A stretch of DNA of 64,000 bases, from positions 218,156 through 282,155 of the forward strand of contig NOWV01000096.1 of assembly GCA_003344405.1 (NCBI GenBank), given 5' to 3'. Positions 12,334 through 22,611 of this stretch are shown here, one piece after another. The DNA comes from Trichoplax sp. H2 (Eukaryota > Placozoa > Uniplacotomia > Trichoplacea). The notes beneath the pieces were generated by a model, which did no database searches, was not told the DNA's origin, and saw nothing but the letters and a program-made list of their open reading frames with translations. The position numbers were made by a program, and so were the translations under genes. Each line of letters starts with the position of its first letter. The first letter of the stretch is position 1.

Positions 12334-15299
12334 TTATTTGCGTGACTTTGACAGCTTCATCATCATCTCCTTGATTAATTCCTGGGTCTTGGGGCTCGCT
12401 AGAGTTTCTATAAATTGCTGTCGTTCTTTAGCGCCAAATTGAGAATAGTGATCGAGGACCTTTCGACGTAAGAGCAGTTTGCAACCATAACGAGAATGAT
12501 CTAATAATTTATTTGGAAATTATAGCGATTAATTGTTATAAGTTTGTAAACAATTATAATATGTATACATCTGTGATTCCAATAAATGATGTATAGTAAT
12601 TAGATGTAACTGAATTTGTCATATCGTTAAAATTAAACAATGATTATAAATTAATAAATAGAAGTACTCGTATTCCCTACCCGGCACGCTTAAAAATTCT
12701 TTCATCCGCTTTTGAGCTTCTGGTAGTAACTCTTCCTTAGAAACTAACTGATCAACTAATCCTAATTTAGCGGCTACTACCTCAGGAAATAAGGTACCGA
12801 GTTGCACATGGAGGTCTGCGTTCCTATTACCAACGGCATCTTTGTATGCTTCCAGTAACCTGATAGTTATTTATATTTTATTACCATAATTACGGCATAC
12901 TATTTCCCAATATTTTCATTCTTAGCTGCATATACAACGATCCATTCTATTCGCTAAACTTATAGCAATCCAAAAACGATAAATACTCAACTGGTTTTAA
13001 TAAATTATTAAACTTACCAAAACGTAACTTTCAGTCCCTAACGGATATGAAGTAGCATTATTAATTCCGAAAATGTTTTCTAATTGATAATGATGATTTG
13101 TACATATGATACACTAATAACAACATATTAAGGATGCTTACCAGCTTAGATTCGTTTAATCCAATCATGTAAGGTTTTTCGTCTCCTTTAGCCATTACTC
13201 TGTAATCACATGCGAGAGCAAGAGCGCAGCCTGCAGCAGTAGCATGGCCCTACAATAATTTTATTATCAAATTATTTGCATTGATTGCAACTTTTTAGTT
13301 GTAGTTTAGTATAGCGTCATCTTTAGGTATTCCTGAATAAATTCAAGCTAACATTGATAGCAGCCACCGTGGCTAATTTTGATGAGTAAATACGAAGCCA
13401 AAACTTTTCCATTTCTTGCACAAATTCGTCTAGTTCAGCCACCGATGATAACTGAGCGACTGCTTTGAGGTTTAGTCCGGCTGAAAATATTTGCGGCAGG
13501 TCCTACAATGTTGAAATATAGAGTTGATACCTAAACTCGTAAGTTAGCCTTACAACGCTTTAAAGCAGAATAATTTCCATCTGCGTGGTATAAGAGTAGA
13601 TTTTTATGTAACTTGCGCGACCTACGAGGCTACGACTTATGATTAGTGACAGCGATAATATAACGTATAGTACGCGAAGTATAACGAGCGAGGGATCAAC
13701 TAGTGTACTGTACCTAAAATAATCTTACTGTGTAGGAAGTAGACATGATGTTGATACTGGTCAGAAGGCTGTAAAGTGAAGCAAAGCAATATCTATCTTA
13801 CTGCGTGTATAGTAAATGCGTATCGATAGTCAGATTTGTACTACTGGTCGTCAAAGCATTTCAATTTGCATTGCAATTAGCTCCGCGGTATTTAGATTTT
13901 AGATTTTACTAATTGCACTGTATTGGCTACAAAGATTGTATGTACGCCATTTGAGTTGCAATTTTGTCCTGGCGAAGATAAAATATGGCTTTATCTGTTG
14001 GATATTATGCAATTTAAACTGCACATACAAATATCACCGTGTTAATATCAGACTAACACGGGTAACGCTAATTACTCAGCGCATATTCCATCTATAATAA
14101 ATCCGTTATTTTTACGATAAAATTGGCGCAATTTGCTAATGTAATCGTATGGATAATATAGTACTTGTTTGATTATATGATAATTATTAATATATAATTA
14201 ATTTTTAGCATCCAATATCCATTTCGAGACAGTAAAATTTGAATATTACTGTATGGAATATATCCAATACCATTTCAGACATACGTATAATAAATACTAT
14301 ATTCCTTCACCATTACAACGGTTAATCATAATTGATCAGCTCAAGCATTGTGAAAGGACAACTAGTTAATCTATTGTAAGACCAACTTCCCTGCCGGATG
14401 ATAGTGCAGCGTTTGCACTGAGATTGACAACGAACGTATTCTGGTATAATGTAAAAAGACAATTTCCAATCATTCAAATTATAAAATCAAGGGATATCGG
14501 ACTGAATCGCTGCCATCTATAGAATTGGTATGCAAATAGAGACGACATTGGGGTTTACTCTGATAACATATAATTAGCTAGTGAGTCATTAATACAGTAG
14601 CAGCATCTAACCAATACGTCAATAAAAGCTCGTTTAAAATTCTCTGTACAACATCCTATACAGCACGTGACGATGACAAGGTAATCGATTACTGCTGATT
14701 TTCCTGTTCTACATGGGTATAGAGGTATCGATCATCGTCCACTATAACGCTGAAAATGCCGTTAATCCTCTTTGCATGACGGTAAAACTAGTCAATTTAA
14801 TGATTCATAGAAGGCTATCTGCTACGTACAATCTATTATAATTATCCATGATAAGACAGTCTCAATTGAGGATTGAGCAAGCTACGACAAGACTAACCGA
14901 AGTGAGAATTATGCCTCGGCAAGAGTTTTCCACCTCATTTAATGCGTTATGAATTTCTTGGAAGAAACTTATATCCAATGCATTTCCTGGTGACCTTGCC
15001 ATCCTAATAGTGGCAACATCATCCTGGATGTCTACATTCAAATTGGCACTACTACCACTCGACATGGTGCGATTAGCTGCCAATAAGCAAGATGGAAGCG
15101 ATTGGAGAAGGCGGCGTGCACCAGAAACTCCTGTTACTGCTCCTACAGTAACCAGTAAGTCATGTTACAATAACATCGTTTCAGGATAAAATTGCATGCA
15201 GTTTGCGATTGAAATTATTATACATCAAGGTCAAAGTACGGACACTTTTACTTTAGCGTCCATGCTGGATATTTCTTTGCACTTACTTGCTAAGGCCAT
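12334..15299 (-). CDS. ECI1: Mitochondrial enoyl-CoA delta isomerase, copy B
   Basis: Exons in coding order: 15299-15287, 15142-14898, 13502-13353, 13249-13142, 13037-13018, 12859-12681, 12500-12334. Every exon has the same length and phase as copy A, giving 882 nt and 293 residues. The start is MALARAVTGVSGARRLLQ, a presequence-like arginine-rich segment. FSAGLNL is the usual family form. The second oxyanion segment reads TAAGC where copy A has TAGGC. GLNES carries the expected catalytic Glu. The C-terminus reads KLSKSRK. This copy looks the most conventional of the three and uniquely has a cluster of AGGTCA half-sites 112-231 bp upstream of its start codon. Intron 2 is 1395 bp against 690 bp in copy A. 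Predicted location is the mitochondrial matrix. Confidence 0.9.
15228..15239 (+). promoter_or_regulatory. AGGTCAAAGTAC element in ECI copy B intron 1
   Basis: This 12-mer resembles a DR1 nuclear-receptor element (AGGTCA-A-AGGTCA) with a weak second half. The same 12-mer sits at 21713-21724 by copy C. Copy A has only a decayed version (TGTCAAAGTG near 9600). Function is inferred from motif similarity only. Confidence 0.35.
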
Positions 15300-15369
15300 G
15301 TTGTTTTTTGCAGGAAGAGCGAGCTGTCGACAGAGGATTGATTGATTGATTGATTTACCTGACCCTATA

Positions 15370-15530
15370 CAGTGTACAGTGTACAGTAGAGAGTCCAAAA
15401 ATATACCGTAAGGTCAAGTCTTACTGTACTGTACAGTACTGTACAGTACTGTAGGTCAAGTACTGTACAGTACAGTACTGTAAGAGGTCAAATACTGTAC
15501 AGAGGTCAAGTACTGTACTGTGTGAGGTCA
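15370..15530. repeat. Palindromic GTACTGTAC array upstream of ECI copy B
   Basis: This is the same TACTG/CAGTA sequence type as 9743-9873, here interspersed with AGGTCA words. A GATT tetranucleotide run at about 15338-15355 lies just on the gene side. The array starts about 71 bp from the copy B start codon, so it occupies the likely promoter or 5' UTR. Confidence 0.85.
15411..15530 (+). promoter_or_regulatory. Five direct AGGTCA half-sites upstream of ECI copy B
   Basis: AGGTCA occurs at 15411, 15453, 15485, 15503 and 15525, all on the plus strand, four of the five followed by A-A-G or A-A-A. A related TGACCC sits at 15360. AGGTCA is the consensus half-site for many nuclear receptors (RXR, HNF4, ERR, COUP-TF and PPAR types). 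Start-to-start spacings are 42, 32, 18 and 22 bp, so these are not classic DR1-DR5 pairs. They could be monomer sites or simply part of the repeat unit. Copies A and C lack the cluster. Confidence 0.4.
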
Positions 15531-15566
15531 AGTAGAAAGCCCTAAAAAAGACCTGGACCTGAAATG

Positions 15567-16134
15567 TTCGTGATCTCCTCCATTAATGAATTGAATTTCT
15601 GCATTAAAAGTATCGCTGAAATTACTGAAATAGTGTATGCATCAATTGCAATGAAATGGACTTGATTCCAATTTTGGGGAGCGAAGTTGAGTCTGCTCTA
15701 CGAAATGTACACTTATACAATGTACTGTACAAAACTACGAAAAACGACTCGACATGCTGCATTGTAAACACGTTAATGGTAAAAGAACAGCTGCAAGATA
15801 TACTAGCTGATCCGCTCAACCTTCTGCTAGAGATCAGCAATATTCGTGATCTCCTGCAGTAGTGAATTAAATTTCTGCTTCAAAAGTATCGCTGAAATTA
15901 CTGAAACAGTGTATGCATCAATTGCAATGAAATGGACTTGATCCCAATGTTTTGGAGCGAATTTGAGTCTGCTCTACGAAATGTACACTTATACAATGTA
16001 CTGTACAGTAGACTGTCATCGACTACGAAAAACGACTCGACATGCTGCATTGTAAACACGTTAATGGTAAAAGAACAGCTGCAAGATGTAGTAGCTGATA
16101 CGCTCAACCTTATACTGTACTAGAGATCAGCAAT
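15567..16134. repeat. Two tandem units of 276 and about 292 bp
   Basis: Unit 1 (15567-15842) and unit 2 (15843-16134) both begin TTCGTGATCTCCT and end near AGAGATCAGCAA. They share long, nearly identical internal stretches. Unit 2 carries an extra GTAGACTGTCATC-type insertion. A diverged single copy is visible near 10100-10250 upstream of ECI copy A. The parallel short open frames of 63-72 codons in each unit are frame shadows of the repeat. Confidence 0.85.
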
Positions 16135-16208
16135 CGAAGCTGGTAGAGAAATATTAATCGTAAATACAGTATCGAAGCTGGTAGAGAAATATTAATCGTA
16201 AATACAGT
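16133..16208. repeat. Perfect 38-bp tandem duplication
   Basis: Two identical 38-bp units, 16133-16170 and 16171-16208, each start ATCGAAGCTGG and end AAATACAGT. They directly follow the 276-bp tandem repeat. Perfect identity suggests a recent event. Confidence 0.9.
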
Positions 16209-17573
16209 ATAGGACTATGAAGTTCAGTGTTGCTATCGTACTGTAGTGTGCTGTGTTGGCATTGCCATGGACTACTCGTTGTACAGCACTGCAGCGATGA
16301 TAGAATGAATCATGTATCTACAGCATCTCCATTTTATACTCGTACGCTCAATGTCCTCTCGTATCATGCGATGTGTATTTTAGAGATTATTTCTCTACTG
16401 TACATTATACAGAACAGTCTTATAAACGTACTGCATATTATAACTGTCTGCATTCTGAGATATGTTTCTGTATTATTATCATATCTAATTACATTACATA
16501 CAAGTCTGACTAATTTCGATGGCTCCCTGAAAAAAACAAAAACAATTGTGTAAGTTAAATCAGTTAAATCAGGCCCATTCTACAGGATTTTTAACGAAAT
16601 ACAACTTGGATTTTTTAACGAAGCTATATTGATTAGATTGTACGCTTAATACCCATGTATTACATTATATAGCATTCATACATTTAGATTGCTATTGTGT
16701 GTTTGCGTTAATTCGATATTACCTAAATTTAGTACGTTATAAACGTACTAGTGTCACAGGTTACGTAATAATAATCGGAATTGATTATTGATAGTATTCT
16801 ACTCATGTGATATTCTACACTTGCTAATTCTACGTATTGATTGTGCTGCGTACACCAATGAATCCACTGTTACATAAACTTGCAATTGCATTGCGTTATA
16901 AGTGTGAATGGCGCACGTATATAAGCCACCGTTTTACATTACGATAAAGAGAGAGTAGGAGTTAGTAGTTAGTTTTACGATAACTTCAACTACATGTTCA
17001 ATTTCTTGTCTCCATGCTAATACGAACCTTCAATACGATTGTTCGTGTTATTCCTAGATAGAAATACATGCCATTTATGAACTATGCCGTAGTATGTTGT
17101 ATAACATATATAGTTAGGATTTGACTTTAATTTTAAGCACTGAATACAGTGTATATTGCAAGTAAATTTACTCATTTCGATAGCCAGTAAAGTTCTTAGT
17201 CAACATTGGACTTCAAACGAGTTCAGTGGGTAATATTCTAAAACACTCGGGATTAAACTCATTTGCAATTCAAGAATATCGACGCAAAACGTTGATGTTT
17301 TTTTGTATGCTATCATGGACTATTTCTTCTAGTAGTCCATGACGCTATGTACCATTCTACGATTCTTGAATCTCGCCCGGTTCATACGGCTTTTATATAA
17401 TGCTACAGTACATTGCTTATTCTAAATATCGAAATGATCTACTTTGCAATACCTTTACAGAATTAGCTGTATGGGTTCTGCAGCACTCAGTAAATACCAT
17501 GGATTGAGACGTTTCATCATTGAATTTTGGACATCAAGTTAAAAACTTAAACGGCCTATATCGTATAATGTAC
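16209..17573. other. Sequence present only in unit B, no gene seen
   Basis: Units A and C show no counterpart that I can recognise, so this looks like extra sequence between ECI B and its upstream flank repeat. A 108-codon open frame at 16227-16553 has no family resemblance, no splice context and a leucine/isoleucine-rich content typical of AT-rich chance frames. Nothing else is supported. Confidence 0.45.
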
Positions 17574-17690
17574 ATTAGGCCCGTTCATAATAACCCCGAT
17601 TACTCAGATACTCAGCGTGAGTATCTCAGCAATCGGGGTTATTAGGAACGTAAGTATCCAAGTAATCGGGGTTATTATGAACGGGCTAAT
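17574..17690. mobile_element. MITE-like foldback element
   Basis: The element is bounded by near-perfect terminal inverted repeats: ATTAGGCCCGTTCATAATAA at the left, and the complement of TTATTATGAACGGGCTAAT at the right. The arms extend about 30 bp through ACCCCGATTACT. Inside, TAATAACCCCGATT (17588-17601) faces AATCGGGGTTATTA (17631-17644), with a further 9-bp stem AGATACTCA-GCG-TGAGTATCT at the tip. A third copy of the AATCGGGG word is at 17664. No transposase and no clear target-site duplication are visible. It is compatible with a non-autonomous DNA transposon or a large cruciform. Confidence 0.7.
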
Positions 17691-18290
17691 GCCAATACAG
17701 TGAGCGTTTCTCAAAGTTTGCTGCTTGTCTGCTATATATAAATTTGATCAAGTTTGTTCGGAGGTGGACTAGTGTCGACAGACCGGTATGACGACGTGGC
17801 TTGTAAAATGGTTGGAACGATTGAACTGGTAATAGCGACTGATAGTTTGTATTAGAAACTTGAAAGAAATAGAATTATTCAATACTGCTATAAAAAGTAA
17901 TCGAAACAGCAAGAGCCAATTGCTCAAGGTTGTACTGATCTATCTGTATGGAATTGGAGCCAAATTTAAAGTACATTTCTTCACAATTGAATAATATAAT
18001 TTAAGGCAACACTGTAGCTGAACATCTTTCAACCATTTTAGAAGGCTCGCCACGCCTCAGTCATAGTGGTCTTATGAGAATTGGAGGTCAAATAATATTA
18101 ATGGATTAAAAATTTATTCATGTCTTGTTTCTTGCATACCTGCTGTGAAATGTGAGACAAATGGTTTTATTTATTTACTGCGGTGCTTTGGAAGAACATT
18201 ATGTCTCTGTCAATTGCGCTCTCATAGTACATCGTAGCCACCAAGTTGGTTGGCTACAGTATTGTGAAAGTTGATATCTACTGCTGTTAA
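17690..18290. repeat. Upstream flank repeat, unit B
   Basis: This is the diverged counterpart of 10316-10680, sharing words such as GTGAGCGTTTCTCAAAGTTT, TTCTTGC and TGTGAAATG. About 370 bp of unrelated sequence is inserted in the middle relative to unit A. It marks the border between unit B and unit C. No coding content is seen. Confidence 0.55.
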
Positions 18291-18514
18291 GGATTCGACT
18301 TTAGTAAATGATACGGCATAACTCACGGATCCTGCTAAAAGATCTGTTTTATTTCTGGATTGTCGGACTGTATACAACATATATCCACGGTTATTATCTA
18401 CTGTTACGAGTAACGAACAACAAATACTAGCATAAGATAATTAAAGCAATAGCGTCTAAATAAGTGCATTCGTAAGAAACAATCCCGAATAACCTTATAA
18501 TTGGGTTATCAGAC

Positions 18515-21500
18515 TTATTTACGTGACTTTGAAAGCTTCATGATCATCTCCTTAATTAATTCCCGGGTCTTGGGACTCGTTAGGGTTTCCGCCAATCGCT
18601 GTCGTTCTTTATCACCAACTTGAGAATAGTGATTCATGAGATTTCGACGGAGGAGCAGTTTACAACCTTGACGGGAATGATCTAATAATACATTGGGAAA
18701 CTGTAACGATTAACTATAATGTATAAAAGTATAACGTACTTGTTAATAGTTATGTAGCCTGTAGTAGAATATACTGTACATTCTACTGTATATTGATAAT
18801 TACAGTAAATGATGTATAGTAGTTAGACATGGCTGAATACATCACGTATGTGTATCCATATTGCTAAAATTAAACAACGATTATAGATTAATAAATGGAA
18901 ATACTCGTATTTCCTACCCGCTACGTTTAGAAATTCTTTCATCCGTTTATGAGCTTCTGGCAGTAGCTCTTCCTTAGAGACTAACTGATCAACGAGTCCT
19001 AATTTAGCGGCTTCTTCCTCAGGAAATAAGGTACCGAGTTGCGCATGGAGATCTACGTTCCTATTACTAATGGTATCTTTGTATGCTTCCAGTAACCTGA
19101 CAATATATAGCATAAATAATAATTACAGTATTTTTTTCTCAATATTTTCACCCTTGAATGCATAGTGCAATCAATTCTACTTGCTGAATTTATATCAATC
19201 TAAAATGATCAATACTCAACTGGCTTTAATTAACCATTAAACTTACCAAAATGGAATTTCCAATCCCTAGAGAGTATGAAATAGTATTATTGTTTCAAGA
19301 AATGTCTTTTAGTTGATAATGATAATCTTTAACAGATTTGATATAGTGATAAGAATATACTAAGAATGCCTACCAGCCTAGGTTCATTTAATCCAATCGT
19401 GTAAGGTTTTTTGTCTCCTTTACTCATTATTCTGTAATCACATGCGAGAGCAATGGAACAGCCTGCAGCAGTAGCATGGCCCTAGAATAATTTCATTATC
19501 AAGATATTCACATTGTTATTACTTTTCTGCTACATATAAGTATAATATCATCATTAGATATTACTGAAAGATAAATTCTCTATGATTAAGATCAAGCTAA
19601 CATTGATAGCAGCCACAGTGGCTAATTTTGATGAGTAAATACGAAACCAAAACTTTTCCAGTCCAGCCAGAAACTCGCTTACTTCAGTCGTCGATGATAA
19701 CTGAGCGACTGCTTTGATGTTTAGTCCAGCTGAATATATTTGCGGCAAGTCCTATGTAGGAAACGTAGAGTTGGTATCTAAATAAGTCAGCTATATACTG
19801 CCTTAGAGTAGAATTATTTCCATCTACGAGACATATGTGTAGATTATCATGGTAGACATAAATTTTCTTGAACAGAAACCGATGTTGGTTATGTCAATAT
19901 TAAGAAGTATTAGTCAGCAATTTGCACGAAATACAAGGCTACAACTCATGATTAGTGACACTGGTAACGTAAAATAAGTAACTACAAGTATAGTATGCAA
20001 AGATACAAGTATAACGAACGAGGGATAGAATGCATATAATAATTTCTTTCAGTAAAAAGTAGATATGATATTGATATTGGTCTGAAGGCTGAAAACTGAA
20101 GTAAAGCAATAGCTGTACTACCTTATATCTACAGTCAGATTTTTACTACTGGTTGTCAATGCAGATAAAATTTGTATTACAATTAGTTGGGCAGGATTTA
20201 GCTTTTTCTAGTTGTACTGTGCTGGTTACGAAGATCGTATCACATAGTTTGAGTTGCAATTTTGTCCTGGTAATTGTAAAATGAGGCCTTGCTTGTTGCA
20301 TATTGTATAATTTAAACTGGACACGCAATGATTATCCTGCTTATGCCAGAATAAAACGGGTAACGCTAATCACTTAGTATGTATTAGATCGATAATTATA
20401 ATTAATCCGTTGATTTGTATTGCAATTAGTTCGGCAGTATTTAGCTTTTAGTTTTACTGTACTGGTTACAAAGATCGTACCACACCGCTTGGGTTGCAAT
20501 TTTGTCCTGATGATCGTGAAATGTGGCATTGCTTGTTGCATATTGCATAATTTAAACTGCACATGCAATGATTATCGTGCTATTGTCAGAATAAAATGGG
20601 TAACGCTAATCGCTTAGCATGTATTGCATCGATAATTATAATTAATCCGTTAATTTTACTACAAAGTAATTGCGATTTGCAATTGTAATCGTATGGGTTG
20701 TGCTTGATAATTAATATAAAATTAGTTGTAACATCCAATATCCATGTCACCATTACAACGGTTAGCCGTAATCGTTTATCTCAAGGATTAAGCATTCAAT
20801 AAAGAACTAGTTAAGCTATTATAAGACTAAATTCACTGTTAGATACTGAAGTAACCGATTACTTTGAGATTCACTAAATAGCCATTTTAGTACACTAAAC
20901 AAAGACAATTTCCAAACTTTTCAAATTATAAAATCATGGGATATCGGACATAATTGTTGCTATGTATAAGTTGGTATGTAAATAAGGAAGCCTCTATAGT
21001 AAGATAATCTAACACTGAATTTTGTTTTAATGTACTGCTTTGTGCAAAATATGTTCCCGTTTATTTGAACGTGCAATTTACTAGCAACATATAATTAGCT
21101 TGTTCGTAATTGATACATTAGCAATGTCTATCCAGTATGTCAATAAAAACTAGTCTACAGTTTTATATACAGTATCCTAACTAATGCATGGACGATAGCT
21201 AGTATGCAGACATTGACCATCGTCCACTGTAACGCAAGAAAATTTCATCAATCAGTTTTACATGAAGATAAAAACTAGTCAATGCAATAATGGAAGATTA
21301 TCTACTACGTATGTTATTCATGACAAGTCAGTATCGGTTGCAGATACAGCAACGTGCGATAGACTAACCGAAGTGAGGATCATGCCTCGGCAAGAGTTTT
21401 CCACCTCATTAAATACGTCAAGAAATTCTTGGAAGAAACTTAAATCCAATGCATTTCCTGGTAATTTTGCCATCCTAACAGTGGCAACATCATCCTGGAT

Positions 21501-21613
21501 ATCAACCTTAAAATTAGCGCTACCAACACTAGACATGGTGCGATTGGCTGCCAATAAACAAGATGGAAGAGGTTGAAGAACGCGACGAGCAACTAACATT
21601 TCGATTACTACTC
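18515..21613 (-). CDS. ECI1: Enoyl-CoA delta isomerase, copy C, start exon lost
   Basis: Exons in coding order: 21613-21369, 19751-19602, 19481-19374, 19266-19247, 19096-18918, 18681-18515, matching copies A and B exactly in length and phase. Frames are open with no internal stop. Landmarks include IYSAGLN, TAAGC and GLNEP (catalytic Glu kept, following residue Pro rather than Ser). The 13-nt start exon of A and B is degenerate here (see 21783-21795). The first in-frame ATG in exon 2 is at 21599 and would give 284 residues starting MLVARRVLQPLPSCLL, still arginine-bearing and presequence-like. A different upstream first exon is also possible. Intron 2 is 1617 bp and contains a tandem duplication. 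The gene is either functional with a shifted start or at an early stage of decay. Confidence 0.8.
20171..20656. repeat. 243-bp tandem duplication in intron 2 of ECI copy C
   Basis: Units 20171-20413 and 20414-20656 both begin TTTGTATT(A/G)CAATTAGTT and end CGATAATTATAATTAATCCGTT. A single diverged equivalent lies in intron 2 of copy B near 13870-14110 (shared word GAGTTGCAATTTTGTCCTG). Antisense open frames of 60-64 codons in each unit are shadows of the repeat. Confidence 0.85.
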
Positions 21614-21712
21614 CTATCCTATCGGCCAAATCAAAATAATATCGTTTAAGGATAAAATAACATGCAATTTCCAATAGAATTTATACAAGAATAAATAAAC
21701 CCAGTGGAATGA

Positions 21713-21724
21713 AGGTCAAAGTAC
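21713..21724 (+). promoter_or_regulatory. AGGTCAAAGTAC element upstream of ECI copy C exon 2
   Basis: This 12-mer is identical to the one at 15228-15239 by copy B and resembles a DR1 nuclear-receptor element. If copy C uses the exon-2 ATG at 21599, the element lies about 114 bp upstream of translation. Motif-based only. Confidence 0.35.
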
Positions 21725-21782
21725 AGTAATTGAATTTTAGCACTATCTAGAGACCAATATGGATATTTGCAGGTACAAATTG

Positions 21783-21795
21783 CTTATAAGTCTAT
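21783..21795 (-). pseudogene. Degenerate start exon of ECI copy C
   Basis: Aligned with the ATGGCCTTAACAA|GTAAGTAC start exon of copy A (ATGGCCTTAGCAA|GTAAGTGC in B), copy C reads ATAGACTTATAAGCAATTTG. The start codon is ATA, an in-frame TAA follows, and the donor GTAAG is gone. The surrounding CAACA and downstream context remain alignable, so this is a decayed homologue and not absent sequence. Confidence 0.75.
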
Positions 21796-22303
21796 GTTGT
21801 CGTTGAGCCCATTCTGCAGTATCAGCTTCAAACTTTGTGTGTTCATTCACACCTTAACGTAATGGCGTAAGTACGCTTAAGGTAGAGTGAAGTTATTTAT
21901 TTGCCTTGGTACATGATCTACTTGCGTACTTAACACTTTTCGTTAATACCCAATTATATTTTAATTTCATTTATTACTTTATAATTGGAATATGAACCGT
22001 ATACAGCATACTATTGCACCATTTCGTGGTTACTGAAAATCCTCTGTTTCTTTTAATAAAGTGATATTTACTATTCTGAATTCTTAGACTAATATTAGAG
22101 TCTACTTCTACTCGTAGTGTAAGATTGACCAAAAAGGTAGGAAGTGAATCACCATCTCACCAGCTACACAGTTTAACACATCTAGTGGACTTAGTTCATA
22201 CCCCCTCCCCTCCCTTCTTAACTGATACTTTGGTTCTAATTATTATGCAAGGATAGCATTTTAGAACTTGGTATGCTGTAACAGTCGAAGTATCAGCTGA
22301 GAC

Positions 22304-22315
22304 GGGGGGGGGGGG
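22304..22315 (+). repeat. Homopolymer run of 12 G
   Basis: A 12-G run in otherwise AT-rich DNA, flanked by GAC and AGAGAGAAG. A second run of 11 G is at 37261-37271. Such tracts are prone to length errors in sequencing and could form G-rich structures. The 108-codon antisense frame across this run (22196-22522) is not convincing. Confidence 0.9.
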
Positions 22316-22611
22316 AGAGAAGAGGTAAGCAAAGATTGGAGATAATTTTGATGTTTTCATAGTGCTCTTCCTTTTACCTTTATAAGTTCTAAAGGTCCGT
22401 GAAGGTAGTAACAGCCTGCTATAAGTATTGTAGCCTGCTGATTGCCTCAGAGACTGGGGTCTTGTACTCACTTTCAGTTGAGAGTGATTATTAAATTGAC
22501 TTTTGGGTTTATTGAGTCCCATTTTTTCTTATGGGAGTCTCTGGTAAGTACATCTGTAATCTAAAGTTAGTACTTAGCGTGTCAAGTTGGTAGTATAGAG
22601 TTCGGCTATTC

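Noticed and set aside
15338-16208. Short regular repeats considered as a CRISPR-like array.
   Set aside because: Units are contiguous or irregular, without constant repeats separated by unique spacers, and the window is animal DNA.
16227-16553. A 108-codon plus-strand open frame.
   Set aside because: No family resemblance, no splice or promoter context, hydrophobic low-complexity content, and absent from the other ECI units.
22196-22522. A 108-codon minus-strand open frame.
   Set aside because: It runs through a 12-G tract (proline run) and the ECI-unit boundary; composition is irregular and nothing similar is kept in the other units.
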